Positions 1-8,568 of a stretch of 64,000 nt of DNA are shown here, piece after piece (position 1 is the stretch's first letter; every line of letters begins with the position of its first letter). This DNA comes from Chloracidobacterium validum (GTDB lineage Bacteria; Acidobacteriota; Blastocatellia; Chloracidobacteriales; Chloracidobacteriaceae). The position numbers and the translations under genes were made by a program. The stretch lies in assembly GCF_018304825.1 (NCBI RefSeq), contig NZ_CP072648.1, forward strand, positions 665,501 to 729,500, written 5' to 3'. Below the pieces are notes generated by a model that was not told where the DNA came from, made no database searches, and saw nothing but the letters and a program-made list of their open reading frames with translations.

Positions 1-881
1 TTGACCAAAGCTTCAAAAATGGCTTGGGAGTGATGAGGACGCACGAAATCGTCGGCGAGTCCGTGGACAAGTTGAACCGGGCAGGTGATTTTTCCGGCGA
101 TCGCCAGCGGGTTGACATCCGAAACTGAAAAGTTGCCCCGGTAGTTGGCGATGAGTTCCGCCACCCACGTCGTCGGCGCAAGTGCCGTGGATGGCACGCG
201 CAAAATATCGGCCACGTACTCGCGGGAAATTTTCTGTAGCGATGAAAAGGGGCTTTCAGCCCAAACCGCGGCAATACGTGGATCGCGGGCCGCCGCCTGG
301 AGGGCAATGGCCGCGCCCATGGAGATACCGACGAGTCCGAACCGCTGATCGCGCAGGCGAAACTTTTTTGAAATGTGGTCGAGCGCGGCGCTGACATCAC
401 GAACTTCGTGATAGCCGTAGGTGACAAAGCGTCCGCCACTGTGCCCGTGCGCGCGCCCGTCATAGAGGAACACATTGAAGCCGGCCGTATAAAGTATCGC
501 TCCAAATCGGATGAGGCTCGTGCGGTTGCCCGTCACGCCATGGAGTGCCACCACCGTCGGCCGCCACCAGCCGCGGTCAAGAAACCAGCCCGTGAGTTTC
601 GTCCCGTCATAGGACGTGAACTGGGTTTCACGATAGGGAATGCGCCGCGCCCAGAGGTAGTCCCGTAACCGCATGCTTTCCAAGTGCCGCCGGCGCTTGG
701 GGCGGGGTGAAACCAGCATGATCGAAAGCGGGATGGCAACGGCGACGGAGGCCAACACATAGCCGGCCGTTGCGCCTGCCACAGCAATGCCAAGCCGACG
801 AAACCAACGCCCGAGGTGCGATGCTGTTTTTGGGGCGGCAGTGGGCGGGGTTTCAGGTGACAAAGGCGAAGGTTGCGACAT
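1..881 (-). CDS. alpha/beta hydrolase, membrane-anchored (C-terminus cut by window edge)
   Basis: The reading frame starts at the ATG at 881 (MSQPSPLSPETPP...) and stays open to base 1, so the C-terminus is missing. Residues about 30-55 form a hydrophobic segment, likely a signal anchor. After it comes a serine-hydrolase core: an ALHGVTGNR oxyanion-type loop, an YDGRAHGHS segment and the nucleophile elbow GISMG. The segment LVHGLADDFVRPHHS near the edge carries the typical acid Asp, and the catalytic His probably follows, perhaps the visible HH pair. The layout matches the BEM46/abhydrolase-type esterase-peptidase group; substrate is unknown. It is transcribed away from the Uma2 gene. Confidence 0.8.
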   Translation of the reverse strand, partial: MSQPSPLSPETPPTAAPKTASHLGRWFRRLGIAVAGATAGYVLASVAVAIPLSIMLVSPRPKRRRHLESMRLRDYLWARRIPYRETQFTSYDGTKLTGWFLDRGWWRPTVVALHGVTGNRTSLIRFGAILYTAGFNVFLYDGRAHGHSGGRFVTYGYHEVRDVSAALDHISKKFRLRDQRFGLVGISMGAAIALQAAARDPRIAAVWAESPFSSLQKISREYVADILRVPSTALAPTTWVAELIANYRGNFSVSDVNPLAIAGKITCPVQLVHGLADDFVRPHHSQAIFEALV

Positions 882-1211
882 GGATGTGACTCCAAGTTTG
901 GTTCTGGATCAAAGAAGCGTGCCGTTCGTCCATTTCATGTGCAAGGCTGACCGAGCAAAGCATGGGATTTGCAGGCTGTGCTAGGTTCCGACCCTGACGC
1001 AGAGCCGAGGTTACCAACGCATCGTTATGGTCATGGAGTGGTCTGCGCGGTAAACCCTGAATGGTACGTCAAGCTTTGCAGCCAAGATTCCGTCAGATAG
1101 CCTGCTCGAATGCATATTGACCACTGCGTATTGATTGACCACTGCGTATTGGAAGTTGAACTACCAACCATTACACTTGCCAAGCTTCACTCGTGAAAAA
1201 GGAGGCGCGGT
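882..1211. other. intergenic region between divergent genes
   Basis: About 330 bases lie between the divergently transcribed hydrolase and the Uma2 gene. I see no convincing gene. The region must hold both promoters, but no clear -35/-10 pair stands out. The one visible structure is a perfect 18-base tandem duplication at 1116-1151 (listed separately). A Shine-Dalgarno AAGGAGG lies just before the ATG at 1212. Confidence 0.6.
1116..1151. repeat. perfect 18-bp tandem duplication
   Basis: The unit attgaccactgcgtattg occurs twice head to tail (1116-1133 and 1134-1151) with no mismatch. It sits 60-95 bases upstream of the Uma2 start, where promoter or operator elements would lie. It may be a recent slippage duplication or a doubled binding site. 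Confidence 0.9.
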
Positions 1212-2081
1212 ATGTCCACCTCGTACAAGTCGGTGCTTCCGACCATGGATGACCTCCCCAGCGAGTTTGAAGGAGAGGAAGCCTTGCCCGACGAGTTTCA
1301 CGCTTTCCTGGCTTACTTGCTCATCGAGACCTTCCGTCCCCCCAAGTTCCTCCCCGACCGCTACTTCTCGGCACTCGACATGTATCTCTACTACCAGGCG
1401 CAGCCGACCTTGCACGGGCTGCGTCCCGACTGGTTTGGCGTCGTGGATGTGCCGCTGCTGCGCGATGGGCGGCAGCGGACAAGCTTCGTGGTGTGGGAGG
1501 AAAAGGCCACGCCGCTCATCATCGTGGAGGCGCTTTCGCCCGGCACGACGCGGAATGACCTTGGCCGGGGGGCGTTGCCGGCGCAGGACGGCCCGACGAA
1601 GTGGGAGGTGTATGAGCGGCATTTGAAAGTACCGTACTACGTGACGGTGAATCACCATCGGCGGCCGGCGGAGGTGCGGTTTTTCCGGCACGATGGGGTT
1701 GGGTTGCGGGAGGTGACGAGTGGGGAGGGGCGGCTGTGGCTGCCGGAAGCCGGGTTGGGGATCGGGATTTGGCGTGGGCGGTTCAAGCGGCTGGAGGGAG
1801 ATTGGGTGAGGTTTTACGACGCGGAAGGGCGGTGGCTACCGACGGACGAGGAGCGGGCGGCGGCGGAACAGGCGGCAAAGGAACGCGAACGAGCAGAGAA
1901 AGAGCTGGCTTGGCGGCAAGCTGAACAAGAGCGCGCCGAGAAAGAGCGTGAGCGCGCTGAGAAAGAGCGTGAGCGCGCTGAGAAAGAGCGTGAGCGTGCC
2001 GAAAAAGAGCGTGAGCGTGCCGAGAAGGAACGCCTGGCAGCGAAGCTTCGCGCCCTAGGTATTGACCTGGATACCTTGTGA
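1212..2081 (+). CDS. Uma2-family (DUF820) putative nuclease with charged coiled-coil tail
   Basis: This 289-residue protein begins at an ATG with a strong Shine-Dalgarno (AAGGAGG). Residues about 1-200 match the Uma2/DUF820 family, a PD-(D/E)XK-like fold: PDWFGVVDVPLL supplies the acidic residue after a beta strand, and FVVWEEKATPLIIVEALSP the second acidic patch. From about residue 215 the chain becomes a highly charged helix made of near-identical seven-residue units of the type EKERERA, encoded by a 21-base direct repeat. The family is abundant in cyanobacteria and some acidobacteria. Its cellular role is not established; nuclease activity is inferred from fold. Confidence 0.75.
   Translation: MSTSYKSVLPTMDDLPSEFEGEEALPDEFHAFLAYLLIETFRPPKFLPDRYFSALDMYLYYQAQPTLHGLRPDWFGVVDVPLLRDGRQRTSFVVWEEKATPLIIVEALSPGTTRNDLGRGALPAQDGPTKWEVYERHLKVPYYVTVNHHRRPAEVRFFRHDGVGLREVTSGEGRLWLPEAGLGIGIWRGRFKRLEGDWVRFYDAEGRWLPTDEERAAAEQAAKERERAEKELAWRQAEQERAEKERERAEKERERAEKERERAEKERERAEKERLAAKLRALGIDLDTL
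1924..2031 (+). repeat. 21-bp coding repeats (EKERERA heptads)
   Basis: Near-identical 21-base units encode the heptad EKERERA about five times at the C-terminal end of the Uma2-family gene. Units differ mainly at synonymous sites (cgc/cgt, gct/gcc, gag/gaa). The period equals one coiled-coil heptad, so unit gain or loss lengthens the helix without a frameshift. Confidence 0.85.
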
Positions 2082-2222
2082 ATCAGGCAAGCACACCGCC
2101 AACTTCAGAAGCGAGCCTGAAAAAAAGTAATATAACTTTCTTCCAGATATGCGCGCGGCGGGGCTTTTATATGGCGCTATACGCTTTTCAATAAGCCCAA
2201 CCAGAAAAAACGGCACAGTGCG

Positions 2223-2236
2223 TTTCCAAGTGGAAA
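2223..2236. promoter_or_regulatory. short palindrome upstream of the pilus operon
   Basis: TTTCCA-AG-TGGAAA is a perfect inverted repeat in an AT-rich gap about 60-100 bases before the first gene of the secretion/pilus operon. A TATAGT hexamer follows at 2267-2272 and could be a -10 element, but no good -35 box is seen. It may be an operator; the sequence alone does not name a regulator. Confidence 0.25.
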
Positions 2237-2294
2237 ACTTCGGAACTTTCCTTATCCACGGCGTGCTATAGTCCTGAGCCTATGATTTGGTTAG

Positions 2295-3539
2295 ATGTCT
2301 TCTTCCCACACGGTTTGCCTCATGCCTGAGTTCACTTGTCGCTTGGGAACACCCGGTGGCGATATTGTCACCCGCGTTGTTGAAGCTAATGGCATTGAAG
2401 AGCTGCGGGCGCGTCTTCAGACGGAAGGCTTTCGGGTTTTTGCGATTGAACGCCCGATGCGTCGCGCCCTACAGCAATCCTTGTTCGGTGGCGTCAAGGT
2501 CAAGCCGCAGGAGTTTCTCCTATATAATCAGCAGCTAGCGACGCTTCTGCGAGCCGGGCTGCCGCTCCTTCAGGTGTTGAGCATCCTCATCCGCCGTCAG
2601 CCGCCGGGTGCGTTCCGCACCGTGTTGGAAGACGTGGAGCGGCGAATCACGCGCGGCGGCCTGCTCTCGGAAGCCTACGGCGAGCATCCAGATGTCTTCC
2701 CCCGGTTGTTGACGGCTTCGGTGCTGGCCGGCGAACGCTCTGGCGAGCTAGATACGGTGCTGGAGCGCTACGTCAACCATGCCAAAGCGACGGCTGAAGT
2801 TCGGCGCAAGCTGATCAAGACGTTGACCTATCCAGTGATTCTCATCGTCGCTTCGGTGGCACTGGTGGCCTTGCTCACAACCTACGTGATTCCAAAGTTC
2901 GCTACTTTGTATGAATCTTCCAATACTGAATTGCCACTCGTGACGGTCTATGTGGTGACGGTATCAAAAGCGGTTGAAGGCAACTTGGTGTGGCTGGGTC
3001 CGACGCTTTTTATCACGATCGTTGGGTTTTTCATTTGGCGACGCACCACCCATGGACGCAGCACATTGGACGCTTTTTTCCTCAAGCTGCCGATTATTGG
3101 GGACATCATTCGACAGTCCACCACCGCGCGTTTCTGCCGGAGTGCTGCAACACTGCTCAACGGTGGGTTGCCGCTCCTCGAATCCCTCGACATCGCATCG
3201 GAAGTGATCGGCAACCGACGCATCGCCAGAACGATGCCGGATGTCGTGCGCGGTATTCAGGAAGGCCAAACGCTCGTGGACGTGCTTGAACGGGCAAACT
3301 GGATGCCAGCCCTCGCTACCGACATGATCGGCGTAGGGGAAAAATCCGGATCGCTGGTGACGATGCTCGATGAAGTTGCTCAGTTTTACGAAGCCGAACT
3401 GGATGTCAAAATTGCCTCGCTGACGGCGCTCATCGAACCCATCGTTCTGGGCTTTATGGGAACGATTGTGCTGATTGTCGTGATGGCGCTTTACTTACCA
3501 ATCCTGAGTTTTGCAACCGGAGGCGCGGCTGTCCGCTAA
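2295..3539 (+). CDS. pilC: type II secretion/type IV pilus inner-membrane protein (PilC/GspF family)
   Basis: Polytopic platform protein that couples the assembly ATPase to pseudopilin extraction. The protein has the two repeated T2SSF domains: residues about 80-200 (QQLATLLRAGLPLLQVL...VLAGERSGELDTVLERY) and about 280-405 (ARFCRSAATLLNGGLPLLESL...IGVGEKSGSLVTMLDEVAQFYE). Three hydrophobic segments sit in the family positions (about 165-190, 220-245, 375-400). Length of about 405-414 is normal. The true start may be the ATG at 2322 (MPEFTCRLGTPGG), since the nine residues before it look unlike the family. It is the first gene of a six-gene cluster; the ATPase gene follows after 29 bases. Confidence 0.92.
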   Translation: MSSSHTVCLMPEFTCRLGTPGGDIVTRVVEANGIEELRARLQTEGFRVFAIERPMRRALQQSLFGGVKVKPQEFLLYNQQLATLLRAGLPLLQVLSILIRRQPPGAFRTVLEDVERRITRGGLLSEAYGEHPDVFPRLLTASVLAGERSGELDTVLERYVNHAKATAEVRRKLIKTLTYPVILIVASVALVALLTTYVIPKFATLYESSNTELPLVTVYVVTVSKAVEGNLVWLGPTLFITIVGFFIWRRTTHGRSTLDAFFLKLPIIGDIIRQSTTARFCRSAATLLNGGLPLLESLDIASEVIGNRRIARTMPDVVRGIQEGQTLVDVLERANWMPALATDMIGVGEKSGSLVTMLDEVAQFYEAELDVKIASLTALIEPIVLGFMGTIVLIVVMALYLPILSFATGGAAVR

Positions 3540-3568
3540 CCAGCGAGCGCGCCAATGGCCAGACGAAT

Positions 3569-5203
3569 ATGTCTCTAGATACAACCCCTGATTTACCTTC
3601 GATGCTCCCGTCGGCGGAAGAAGCTGACCGGGAGCTGGCGGCTGCCCAGGAACTGGCGCGACGCTACCGGCTGGAGTTCGTGGATTTGACCACGGCCAAC
3701 CTAGACTATGAGCTGATCCACACGCATCCAGTGGATTTGATGACCCGCTATAAATTCGTTCCCCTGCGGCGGGAAAACGGTCGGCTTTTTGCCGCCATGG
3801 CCGACCCGACCAACCTCGACGCGCTGGATGAGCTATCTGCGCAGTTGAAAGTGCGCATCAAGCCGGCGGTCGCCACGCGCTCGGCGATTGAAAATGCGCT
3901 GCGGCGCAGTGACTCAGCGCAAAGAGTGTTGGAAGGCGCGACCGAGTCGTTTCGTATCAAGCTGGTCAAGGAAACCGAGCAGGGCGAGCAGGACCTTGAC
4001 CTTGACCGTCTGGCTGATGAAACCGCGCCGGTGATCAAGCTTGTGGACACCATCGTGCTGACGGCACTTGAGCGCCGGGTTTCTGACATCCACATCGAAG
4101 CCCATGAGTCGGAAGTCCACGTGAAGTACCGGATTGATGGCGCACTGTACCCGGCTATGAATCCAATTGATGCCAGCTATCACCAAATGCTGATTTCCCG
4201 GATCAAGGTCATGTCGGAGCTTGACATTGCCGAGCGCCGTACCCCACAGGACGGCCGGTTCCGCGTGCGCGTCAAGGGACGCACGATTGATTTTCGGGTC
4301 TCCATCATTCCGTCCGCCTTTGGTGAAAACTGCGTCATCCGTATTCTGGACAAGGAACAAATCAACGAAGCCTTTCGTGAACTCACGCTCAACGTCGTGG
4401 GGTTTGACCCGGCCGATCTGATCCGGTTTCGACGGTTCATCAGTGAACCCTACGGGATGGTGCTCGTCACCGGGCCAACCGGCTCCGGCAAAACAACGAC
4501 GTTGTATGCCGCACTCAACGAAATCGCTAACCCAGAAGACAAAATCATCACGATTGAAGACCCAGTGGAGTATCAGTTGCGCGGTATCATGCAGATTCCG
4601 GTCAACGAGAAGAAGGGACTCACCTTTGCCCGCGGACTGCGCGCCATCTTGCGCCACGATCCCGATAAGGTCATGGTCGGCGAAATCCGCGATACGGAAA
4701 CCGCTCAGATTGCCATCAACGCGGCGTTGACCGGGCATTTGGTGTTTACGACGGTTCACGCCAACAATGTCATTGACGTTATCGGCCGATTTGTCAATAT
4801 GGGCGTTGAAGTGTACAACTTTGTCAGCTCGCTCAACTGTGTGCTGGCGCAACGCTTGGTGCGGCAGTTATGCCCGGCTTGCAAGCGCCAGTACCAACCG
4901 ACTGACCGCGAACTCGAGGAAGCCGGTCTCAATCCAAGCAAGTTTCGTGACCAGGTCTTTTACGAAAACGTTGGCTGCCCGGAGTGTAACGGCACAGGGT
5001 ATCGTGGGCGAACCGCCATTCATGAGATGCTTGATCTAACTGATCGAATTCGGGAACTCATTCTTGACCGCCGCCCCGGCTCCGAAATCCGCCGTGCGGC
5101 GCGCGAAGAAGGACTTGGGTCGCTGCGCGAGTCAGCTTTAAAGAAAGTTTTTGCTGGGATTTCAACGTTGCGTGAAATCAATCGTGTGACGTTTGTCGAG
5201 TAA
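3569..5203 (+). CDS. pilB: assembly ATPase, PilB/GspE family
   Basis: Cytoplasmic hexameric ATPase that drives pseudopilin polymerisation. Residues about 30-115 form the MshEN/GspE N-terminal domain. The core carries Walker A GPTGSGKTTT near residue 302, an Asp box (IITIEDPVEYQL), Walker B-type MVGEIRD and the His box GHLVFTTVHAN. Two CxxC pairs, CPAC near residue 434 and CPEC near 471, form the zinc knuckle found in extension ATPases and absent from PilT. Length (544) is normal for GspE, slightly short for PilB. The stop codon lies inside a four-copy 14-base tandem repeat. Confidence 0.95.
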   Translation: MSLDTTPDLPSMLPSAEEADRELAAAQELARRYRLEFVDLTTANLDYELIHTHPVDLMTRYKFVPLRRENGRLFAAMADPTNLDALDELSAQLKVRIKPAVATRSAIENALRRSDSAQRVLEGATESFRIKLVKETEQGEQDLDLDRLADETAPVIKLVDTIVLTALERRVSDIHIEAHESEVHVKYRIDGALYPAMNPIDASYHQMLISRIKVMSELDIAERRTPQDGRFRVRVKGRTIDFRVSIIPSAFGENCVIRILDKEQINEAFRELTLNVVGFDPADLIRFRRFISEPYGMVLVTGPTGSGKTTTLYAALNEIANPEDKIITIEDPVEYQLRGIMQIPVNEKKGLTFARGLRAILRHDPDKVMVGEIRDTETAQIAINAALTGHLVFTTVHANNVIDVIGRFVNMGVEVYNFVSSLNCVLAQRLVRQLCPACKRQYQPTDRELEEAGLNPSKFRDQVFYENVGCPECNGTGYRGRTAIHEMLDLTDRIRELILDRRPGSEIRRAAREEGLGSLRESALKKVFAGISTLREINRVTFVE

Positions 5204-5249
5204 GTTCTGTCGAGTAAGTTCTGTCGAGTAAGTTCTGTCGAGTAAGTTT
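5194..5249. repeat. 14-bp tandem repeat, four copies, spanning the pilB stop codon
   Basis: The unit tgtcgagtaagttc occurs at 5194-5207, 5208-5221, 5222-5235 and, with one change, 5236-5249. The first copy contains the TAA stop of the ATPase gene, so the stop region has been duplicated three more times into the spacer before the secretin gene. Because 14 is not a multiple of three, the extra TAA triplets fall in different frames. Confidence 0.95.
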
Positions 5250-5289
5250 GGACTCTGTTGATTAGGTGATCCATCGCGCCGAGCGAGGT

Positions 5290-7989
5290 ATGCTTATGTT
5301 GAAATTAATGCTGGTCTCTAACGTTTTGTCCTGTGCGCGCCGTGCCGCCGCCATGGGGATGGCCACCGCGTTGATCTTCGTCACCTTGTCGCCGGCGGTG
5401 CTTGCTGGCAACGGCAAGAAGTACTTCAAAGAAGGTCTCAAGTACGAAGCTGTCAAGCAGTGGGACAAGGCGGCTGAACTGTTTGCCCAAGCGCTCCAGG
5501 AAGAGCCGGCAAATGTGGAGTATCAGCTTCACCTTCAGCGGTCGCTGTTCAATGCCTCGGTGCTCTGCGCCATGCGCGCACGCCAAATGGAAGAGCAGGG
5601 CGATTATGAAGGGGCTTATCACGCCTACCGGGAAGCCTATCGCTACGACCAGACCAACGAGGTTGCCTTCGCCAAAATGAAAGAGATGCTCAAAAAGCAG
5701 GGCATTGACGCAACCCCACAGGGCGAGCCGTCCCCTTACCAGCGAACGGCTGCTGAGGCCACCGAAGCCGAGACCCGTAAGGCGGCTGAACTCGCGGCGC
5801 GCCAACGCTACGTTGGACGCTGGCAAGGGTTCATGAACCAGCCGGTTGAAACCATCGTCCGTACGCTCTGTGACAAGATGCGCTTGAATGTCGTCTTTGA
5901 AAGCACGACGCTTCAGCAGATTGCCAACACGCGCTTCACGCTCGACATCAAGCAGGACATGACGGCCGGCAAAGCCCTGGAGCTGGTCCTGGATGCCAAT
6001 GGGTTTCAGTATTTTCGCGTGGATACCCGCACGATCCTGATCGTCAAGCGTGGGTTGGGACAATTTCCCAACGGCGGCTCGCTGGCCCAAAAGTATGAAG
6101 ATTCGCTCGTCAAGCCCTTCTATATCAAAAATGCCAAGCTGGATGACGTCAAGCAAATGCTCACGTTGCTCGGTCCGGCCATGGCCCAGCAGGTCGTGGC
6201 TGTGCCGCAGTCAAACATGCTGCTCGTTCGCTCGTCAGGTGAAAACCTGAAAATCATCGAGCGGATGATCAACACCGTGGATCGCCCCCAGGCTGAAGTC
6301 GTCATGGATGTCAATATCTATGAGGTCACGCAGCAGGAAGCGCTACAGTTGGGAAATCAGTTTGCAACTCAACCACCGACTATCAGTAGCACGGGCGGAA
6401 CGGCCGTTACACTGACCCCCCCAAGCGCTTCCAACTTGGGCGGGATTGGTCAGGGGCCGCTACTGCGTCCGGTCTCGCCGGCCGGGGTTTTTAGCAGCAC
6501 CCTTGGGTTTGGACTGGGTTTGCCGCCGTCAACCATTACCGCCCTTCAGAGCCGCGGACTGGGGCGGCTCATCTCGCAAATCCAAGTTCGGGCCTTTGAA
6601 GACAAGGAAGGCAAAGTCAACATTGGCCAGTCGGTGCCCATCCAAATTGGCAACCCTGGCTTTGGTCCGGGACAACCCCCACCACCTGGGCAAATCTTCT
6701 TTCCTGGTTTTAATCAGGTGCAGTACCGCGACGTTGGGTTGAATATCGCGGTCAAGCCGCACATCACAGACGACATTGTTCAGATGGACATCTCGATTGA
6801 AACCTCAACCGTGCCACCGTCCACTGGAGCTACCCAGGACTTGACCCCAACCATCTCACAGCGCAAAGTGACAGGCGTGGCGCGGGTGCGCGATGGTTAC
6901 ACGGCTTTGGCAGCCAGCGTCATGCGCGTGGACGATACCGATTCACGTACCGGGTTGCCCGTATTGAGCTTTATTCCGGTTTTTGGTCGGTTGTTCTCCG
7001 CGCCTTCTCGGAATAAACAGGCCACGCACATTGTCATTACGATTACCCCGCACATTGTGCGGGGCGGTGCCGTCACCGAAGAAGAACTCAAGACGGCCTT
7101 TGGTCCGCTGGATGTATCGGTTGGCGTCGGCGGGTTGAGCTATGGTCGGTTTCTCACGATTGATGAAATCGTGGCGGATGCCGACCGCGAAGAAATGCGT
7201 GAGGCCAATCAGCTTCGGGAGACGCCGGTCACAAGCCAGCCTCCAGACAAGTCCGTAGGGACACCTGCCGCCGCTCCACCGGTGAGCGCGAATGGAGAAA
7301 ATGGGCGTTTTACCATTGCCTCTCCTGGGACGGTTAGCTCACCACCGACGGCGCCAGTTGTGGCCACGCCTAGTATGACGCCGAATATGATGCCCTCCGG
7401 TGGGGGAGGAAGCTTTGGCGGCACGATTCAGCCCGCGCCGGTGTCTGACCTGCCGGCGACTGGCATGGCTCCCGCAGGTGGTGTGCCGGCCAACCAACCC
7501 TTCAACCCCAACGACCCCACTTCACCCACGCCACAGCGTCCATCGTCTGGCACCGGGGCCCCGGTGCGCTCCCTGCTGATGGTGTCACCGAGTTTGCGCC
7601 CAATGGTTGGCCAGGTTGTCTCCGTGGCGGTCATTCTCAATAGCGAAGGCACAAACATCTCGGCGGCTTCTATCTTTCTGCACTACAACCAGGCGGTACT
7701 CAAGCTGGTCGGCATCCGGGACGGTGGGCTGTTGTCGCCCGGCAACTTCCAGACTGGCGATAATGGGGGACAGGCCTTTGCCACCGCCCTCATCTCGTCA
7801 AGCCTGACCAGTGGTCGTCCGGCAAATGGTCCGGTCGCAATTTTTGATTTTCAGGTTCTTGCGCCGGGCAATGGGGATATCCGCCTCGATGTGCTCGATC
7901 TACGTGGACTCACCAACGAACTGGTCCCGGTCATCCCAAGCCCTGCGCCACCGGTCATCGCCGGTGGTGCGCCCAACGGCAAGCAGTAA
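5290..7989 (+). CDS. outer-membrane secretin (GspD/PilQ type) with C-terminal cohesin-like domain
   Basis: Gated outer-membrane channel of the secretion/pilus machine. In order: signal peptide (AMGMATALIFVTLSPAVLAGN), a TPR-like helical region (about 45-140), an N0/STN domain (about 190-255, with FTLDIKQDMTAGKALELVL), an N1-type domain (about 270-345), and the secretin barrel (about 420-620) with VPIQIG, the RDGYTALAASVM turn and the end motif LPVLSFIPVFGRLFS...THIVITITPHIVRG. A Pro/Ser/Gly-rich linker follows, then a cohesin-like beta domain (about 758-890: MVSPSLRPMVGQVVSVAVIL...FLHYNQAVLKLVGI). ATG 5290 or ATG 5296 fits best with the upstream GAGG; an upstream GTG at 5266 is also in frame. 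Confidence 0.9.
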   Translation: MLMLKLMLVSNVLSCARRAAAMGMATALIFVTLSPAVLAGNGKKYFKEGLKYEAVKQWDKAAELFAQALQEEPANVEYQLHLQRSLFNASVLCAMRARQMEEQGDYEGAYHAYREAYRYDQTNEVAFAKMKEMLKKQGIDATPQGEPSPYQRTAAEATEAETRKAAELAARQRYVGRWQGFMNQPVETIVRTLCDKMRLNVVFESTTLQQIANTRFTLDIKQDMTAGKALELVLDANGFQYFRVDTRTILIVKRGLGQFPNGGSLAQKYEDSLVKPFYIKNAKLDDVKQMLTLLGPAMAQQVVAVPQSNMLLVRSSGENLKIIERMINTVDRPQAEVVMDVNIYEVTQQEALQLGNQFATQPPTISSTGGTAVTLTPPSASNLGGIGQGPLLRPVSPAGVFSSTLGFGLGLPPSTITALQSRGLGRLISQIQVRAFEDKEGKVNIGQSVPIQIGNPGFGPGQPPPPGQIFFPGFNQVQYRDVGLNIAVKPHITDDIVQMDISIETSTVPPSTGATQDLTPTISQRKVTGVARVRDGYTALAASVMRVDDTDSRTGLPVLSFIPVFGRLFSAPSRNKQATHIVITITPHIVRGGAVTEEELKTAFGPLDVSVGVGGLSYGRFLTIDEIVADADREEMREANQLRETPVTSQPPDKSVGTPAAAPPVSANGENGRFTIASPGTVSSPPTAPVVATPSMTPNMMPSGGGGSFGGTIQPAPVSDLPATGMAPAGGVPANQPFNPNDPTSPTPQRPSSGTGAPVRSLLMVSPSLRPMVGQVVSVAVILNSEGTNISAASIFLHYNQAVLKLVGIRDGGLLSPGNFQTGDNGGQAFATALISSSLTSGRPANGPVAIFDFQVLAPGNGDIRLDVLDLRGLTNELVPVIPSPAPPVIAGGAPNGKQ

Positions 7990-8004
7990 CCCAAGCCGTA
8001 ACCA
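7981..8004. repeat. 12-bp imperfect tandem duplication spanning the secretin stop codon
   Basis: aagcagtaaccc (7981-7992) is followed by aagccgtaacca (7993-8004), 10 of 12 bases alike. The first copy holds the TAA stop of the secretin gene, and the second copy gives an in-frame back-up TAA twelve bases later. Confidence 0.7.
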
Positions 8005-8007
8005 AGG

Positions 8008-8559
8008 ATGACAAGCATGTGCCGCCGCAACACCAGGGTACTTGAAAGAGCGCTGCCGGTTTGCTTGGAGAGGCAAACCAGGCAGCGTCGCCTCGCCCAA
8101 GCTGGGTCGTCATTGCTCGAAATGATCATCACGCTGGCGATCTTGGCCGTGTTGACGAGTGCGGCCCTGCCACTGGCGCGGACGGCGGCTCGCAGCCGCC
8201 AAGAGACAGAGCTTCGCCGGGCGCTGCGTGAAATTCGCTTTGCGATTGACCGCTACAAGGAATTCAACGACCAGAGTGGCGGGCAGCGCGTTCCGGCTGA
8301 ACTGCGCACAACCAGCGGCTACCCTAAACGTTTGGAAGTGCTTTATGAAGGATTTGTTCCGGCCGGCAACGTGGACGGAAAGAAGATCTTCTTTCTGCGG
8401 CGGTTGCCAAAAGACCCAATGACTGGCAAAGCAGACTGGCAAATTCGTACCTCAACCGATGATCCAGATTCGGCGCTTTCGACGGGCGATGATGTTTTTG
8501 ATGTTCGGTCGCGTTCAACCGCCGTCGCTTTGGATGGGACGCGCTACGACGAATGGTAA
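8008..8559 (+). CDS. pseudopilin, GspG-like
   Basis: A 183-residue type IV pilin-like protein. A basic leader of about 34 residues ends at QAG, then SSLLEMIITLAILAVLTSAALPLA gives the class III cleavage site with Glu at +5 and the hydrophobic N-terminal helix. The C-terminal part (SALSTGDDVFDVRSRST...DGTRYDEW) resembles the acidic loop of GspG-type major pseudopilins. The leader is long compared with the usual 6-15 residues, so an internal start is possible. It lies 18 bases after the secretin and is probably cotranscribed. Confidence 0.82.
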   Translation: MTSMCRRNTRVLERALPVCLERQTRQRRLAQAGSSLLEMIITLAILAVLTSAALPLARTAARSRQETELRRALREIRFAIDRYKEFNDQSGGQRVPAELRTTSGYPKRLEVLYEGFVPAGNVDGKKIFFLRRLPKDPMTGKADWQIRTSTDDPDSALSTGDDVFDVRSRSTAVALDGTRYDEW

Positions 8560-8568
8560 TGGTGATCA

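Noticed and set aside
3914-4852. Long open frame of 312 codons opposite the pilB gene
   Set aside because: It is antisense to a clear ATPase gene, has no Shine-Dalgarno, and its product matches no family; long antisense frames are common in GC-rich coding DNA.
5305-6156. 283-codon frame opposite the secretin gene
   Set aside because: Same reasons: antisense shadow of a well-supported gene with no recognisable protein features.
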